Positions 63,801 to 64,000 of a DNA stretch of 64,000 nt are shown in pieces. The stretch spans positions 1-64,000 of the forward strand of contig DASPIL010000060.1 of the NCBI GenBank assembly GCA_035629175.1, given 5' to 3'. The notes beneath the pieces were generated by a model. It was not told the DNA's origin. It searched no databases and saw only the letters and a list, made by a program, of their open reading frames with translations. Positions within the stretch are counted from its first letter, which is position 1. The number at the start of each line of letters is the position of its first letter. The stretch is from Verrucomicrobiia bacterium (GTDB lineage Bacteria > Verrucomicrobiota > Verrucomicrobiia > Limisphaerales > DASXHY01). Both the position numbers and the translations under genes were made by a program.

Positions 63801-64000
63801 CGATCGGCTGCCGTTGCCCGCAATGATCCCAGCCACGTGCGTCCCGTGCCCGTTTGGATCGTTGGTGCTCGCAGGCCCGAACACGCGTCCAAGAAGATCG
63901 GGATGACTGCCATTCACCCCCGAATCGTTCACAGCCACCATGATGTTCGACCCGGAAAGCCCCAGATAGTTGTTCGCGTTGGTCGCGCCCACCACGACGC
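57846..64000 (-). CDS. Giant subtilisin-like (S8) protease with P-domains and C-type lectin domain, 5' end outside window
   Basis: The reading frame stays open to the window edge, leaving about 2050 C-terminal residues. The catalytic triad is Asp24 (AVNDSGV), His53 (NGHGTHVAG) and Ser401 (SGTSMAAP), with Asn161 (SAGND) for the oxyanion hole (numbering from 63995). About 145 residues are inserted between VVAPG (around 250) and the serine. Two proprotein-convertase P-domains follow (around TNLTITHTNLGDLVGNLSHN and DVGVAIQHARISDLALTL). A C-type lectin-like domain has AEAWANALGGHLATV, an EPNNGG motif and WQDAEN. Repeated PPC-type beta modules and two copies of the W...FFR-type tail complete it. 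Surface-located proteolysis is likely. Confidence 0.85.
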   Translation of the reverse strand, partial: VVVGATNANNYLGLSGSNIMVAVNDSGVNGSHPDLLGRVFGPASTNDPNGHGTHVAGIIAGNGSRSTTVSNAAGSFLPAVDGQFRGIAPLSTIWAMSTEIDRTDLNLQESGARTNVLISNNSWGYGDTAYDIASASFDAAVRDSLPGVTGSRGVTYVFSAGNDGGGDDNGLNGRAQSVLSPANAKNVISVGAIEMLRSITNEVELRDETNAVWLAETDSNDQVAAFSARGNTGIGVEGDFGRFKPDVVAPGVFLVSTRSPDWDEAAYYNPTSFVHEVRADQLVEAEGLQPDSVYVDENAVELIIRVFNTRPAVAEMPIYARLGDRPDTGDPSGINEIRIPPATGLITDADWFFAVGNPTNVPVRYDVEIIKVLTNELGNYFEVLSNLNTQLGDEYRYESGTSMAAPVVSGMLALIADYFTNRLGIAPPSPALMKAMLINGARPVNPIYDLDVKKDGSDNRNYQGWGLINLTNSVPSGLRTNDAAVALGQLRGTQPSPMIVFEQNPTNALTTAQRRTMNVAVATNALTQTLRMTLVWTDPPGNPAAGIKLVNDLDLIVTNLDSGLVYFGNDFVPGGNGGQPWSTNAVPAYDVVNNVENVFIPQPLGTNYSITVLGRSVNVNAVTAHTNQVAQDYALVISVGNGAVSNALTITEAPQSVSFAFTNVTYMTNQFAEDGGETNDEPRITGGMLLNQHVGANSPLIGNRQVPLPMPGTTVWGPLATNGVLYMGTTNQWHFYVLTNTESFQYAAFVTFLPPTLSTPRMGTTNYFNVPESTRVEADIDMYVSTDPRLLSLDETVIASPNTSKALSRFGTEVIALTNAVGGAYYIGIHAPDHQAAEYAFFGGFSEEPFSEDDGTGITMRGIPVPAPIPDGFPDDPGIARVLAICVQPIDVRRVIVTNLTITHTNLGDLVGNLSHNRKSVVLHNHRPGSGVVSMMFEDNEENNPTLAQRSDGPGSLRDFVGERGEGLWLLTELDSSPGATGRVNRLRVRLDRAFDSDGVVDLTIQPNSFGFTFFDVPVEATNFTVSVVGNTLPLELYVRRDEFPSRTVYDYFMPLPPVAAETTNTLTIDTNSVPPLQSGRYFIGIFNPNDVAQSVRVVMKVKLDVRPVATIDLTKFGPEPLPDDAVMYSTNNVPFDRRIARVDVGVAIQHARISDLALTLVAPNRKRILLFENRGGTSGNLGNIEFEELVQTNLSEGTFVSATNLIPIAGIPSGVLVIDFDFLTVPDSIDVYYGTANIFSSGLLTGSGTLTIPFGPGLETVLRVVVNKDNNPNNPGTIWRYVSRIVAQTGSYFVFSENTNFAHVPIKFALPPFREGPSTVPAGIPVVAGPVLSPVNGHYYYLFDNSTWTQAEAWANALGGHLATVRSAAEDTWLNNTFRSYGGVNRNLWIGLRSFANNPTLPVPAHMANFVWISGETSTYRNWFPGEPNNGGGALAQDFGFIDFFYGGRWQDAENAAFVTGKSEGQYGIGEVTSNVSFNFPEESLEELRGDNALGEWKLEVLDNRVGGTGTNTPPPVLVAWQLRFVFDREVADGTQLLHDVPVTNSIPPCGMQVYRVDVPVWARFATNTLISSTLPVDVFFTTNSLPTTNGPIALSGTSGIRVLSSTNGTLTLPQIVPGGRYYIGVRNPCDSATNAIISFKVEFDIRALQNGVPVTSTNTDSTVPQYFFFDVSTNATAAMFRLTNMSGNFDLVARRGGPLPTLGNNQYGSFNPGTVDEQIVIFTNSTPFALTPGRWYLGVFNRSFASNVFTIVASEFTNNLAGIVTLTNGIPYLDTVGAGSEEYYRYVVSNTAARVQFEVNGPDGDVALVVNRGFPLPSLGDFDYLSDNPFLNDELIIVTTNSSPVVLAPGEWFLTVVNMSGLSASYSVKATEWTVTGQPIVLTNIVYGAPMGGNPGQFCATWNSLPGVPYHVQGTTDLASTNWVAISPTIVATDFTTTYCVPVTNGIQFLRVVEGISVNLTPPPPSIRITPESTGLRIQWAGLAESLYQVQWTTNLPVSWVPFVPNLTSTNTPPPHSFTNGVYSFFDDGTQPPPPAPPTKFYRVIKLP

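Overview
The window reads as a chromosomal segment of a heterotrophic Verrucomicrobiota bacterium, most likely of the Pedosphaera/Limisphaerales type. This is inferred from gene content, not from any rRNA. The indicators are two H-X9-DG type pseudopilins, several very large secreted proteins built from Ig, FN3, LamG and P-domains with a shared C-terminal tail, a Tat-exported GH109-like protein, DUF4874/DUF4832 proteins and dispersed GC-rich palindromes. No rRNA, tRNA, CRISPR array, transposase or phage gene was recognised.

Left part (1-12.5 kb): SppA-like membrane protease, a YugP-type zinc metallopeptidase, a primary-like sigma-70 factor with a long basic N-terminus, and a secreted matrixin-type metalloprotease. 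A minus-strand block follows: a three-module secreted protein, a pseudopilin, a terminator and an AraC regulator. Divergent from it is a LamG plus GH127-like beta-L-arabinofuranosidase (12.5-15.5 kb).

15.7-21.8 kb: a pirin / small membrane protein / YceI operon on the minus strand. Divergent from it are a PAS-sigma54 activator, glycolate oxidase iron-sulfur subunit (glcF) and fumarase (fumC). The intergenic region carries a striking array of alternating AACGC/GCGTT half sites.

21.8-39.0 kb, the most interesting region: thirteen consecutive minus-strand genes. LacI regulator; CBM9-like/Ig secreted protein; pseudopilin; then ten tightly packed genes. These are a sugar porter, a GH109-like (alpha-N-acetylgalactosaminidase) lipoprotein, a PIG-L deacetylase, NagB, a cytoplasmic CBM9-like protein, a sugar nucleotidyltransferase, an N-acetylhexosamine 1-kinase-like protein, a UDP-sugar 4-epimerase, a DUF4874/DUF4832 protein and an HGSNAT/DUF5009-type acyltransferase. 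Gene spacing runs from -8 to +28 nt with several ATGA/GTGA overlaps. I read it as an N-acetylhexosamine (GalNAc/GlcNAc) capture and catabolism locus. The kinase-nucleotidyltransferase-epimerase trio resembles the Bifidobacterium lnp salvage logic, and PIG-L may stand in for NagA.

39-49 kb: a three-gene translationally coupled operon (two paralogous secreted proteins and a lipoprotein esterase), an L,D-transpeptidase, then yajC-secDF-terC-recJ-ispD and two very small membrane-protein genes meeting tail to tail. A remnant of D-aminoacyl-tRNA deacylase (dtd) with a large internal deletion lies at 49.07 kb.

49-64 kb, all minus strand: a two-component system, an A-type Fe-S carrier, a TPR protein, uvrA and the C-terminal 2 kb-plus residues of a giant subtilisin-like protease with P-domains and a C-type lectin domain. 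The protease runs off the right end of the window.
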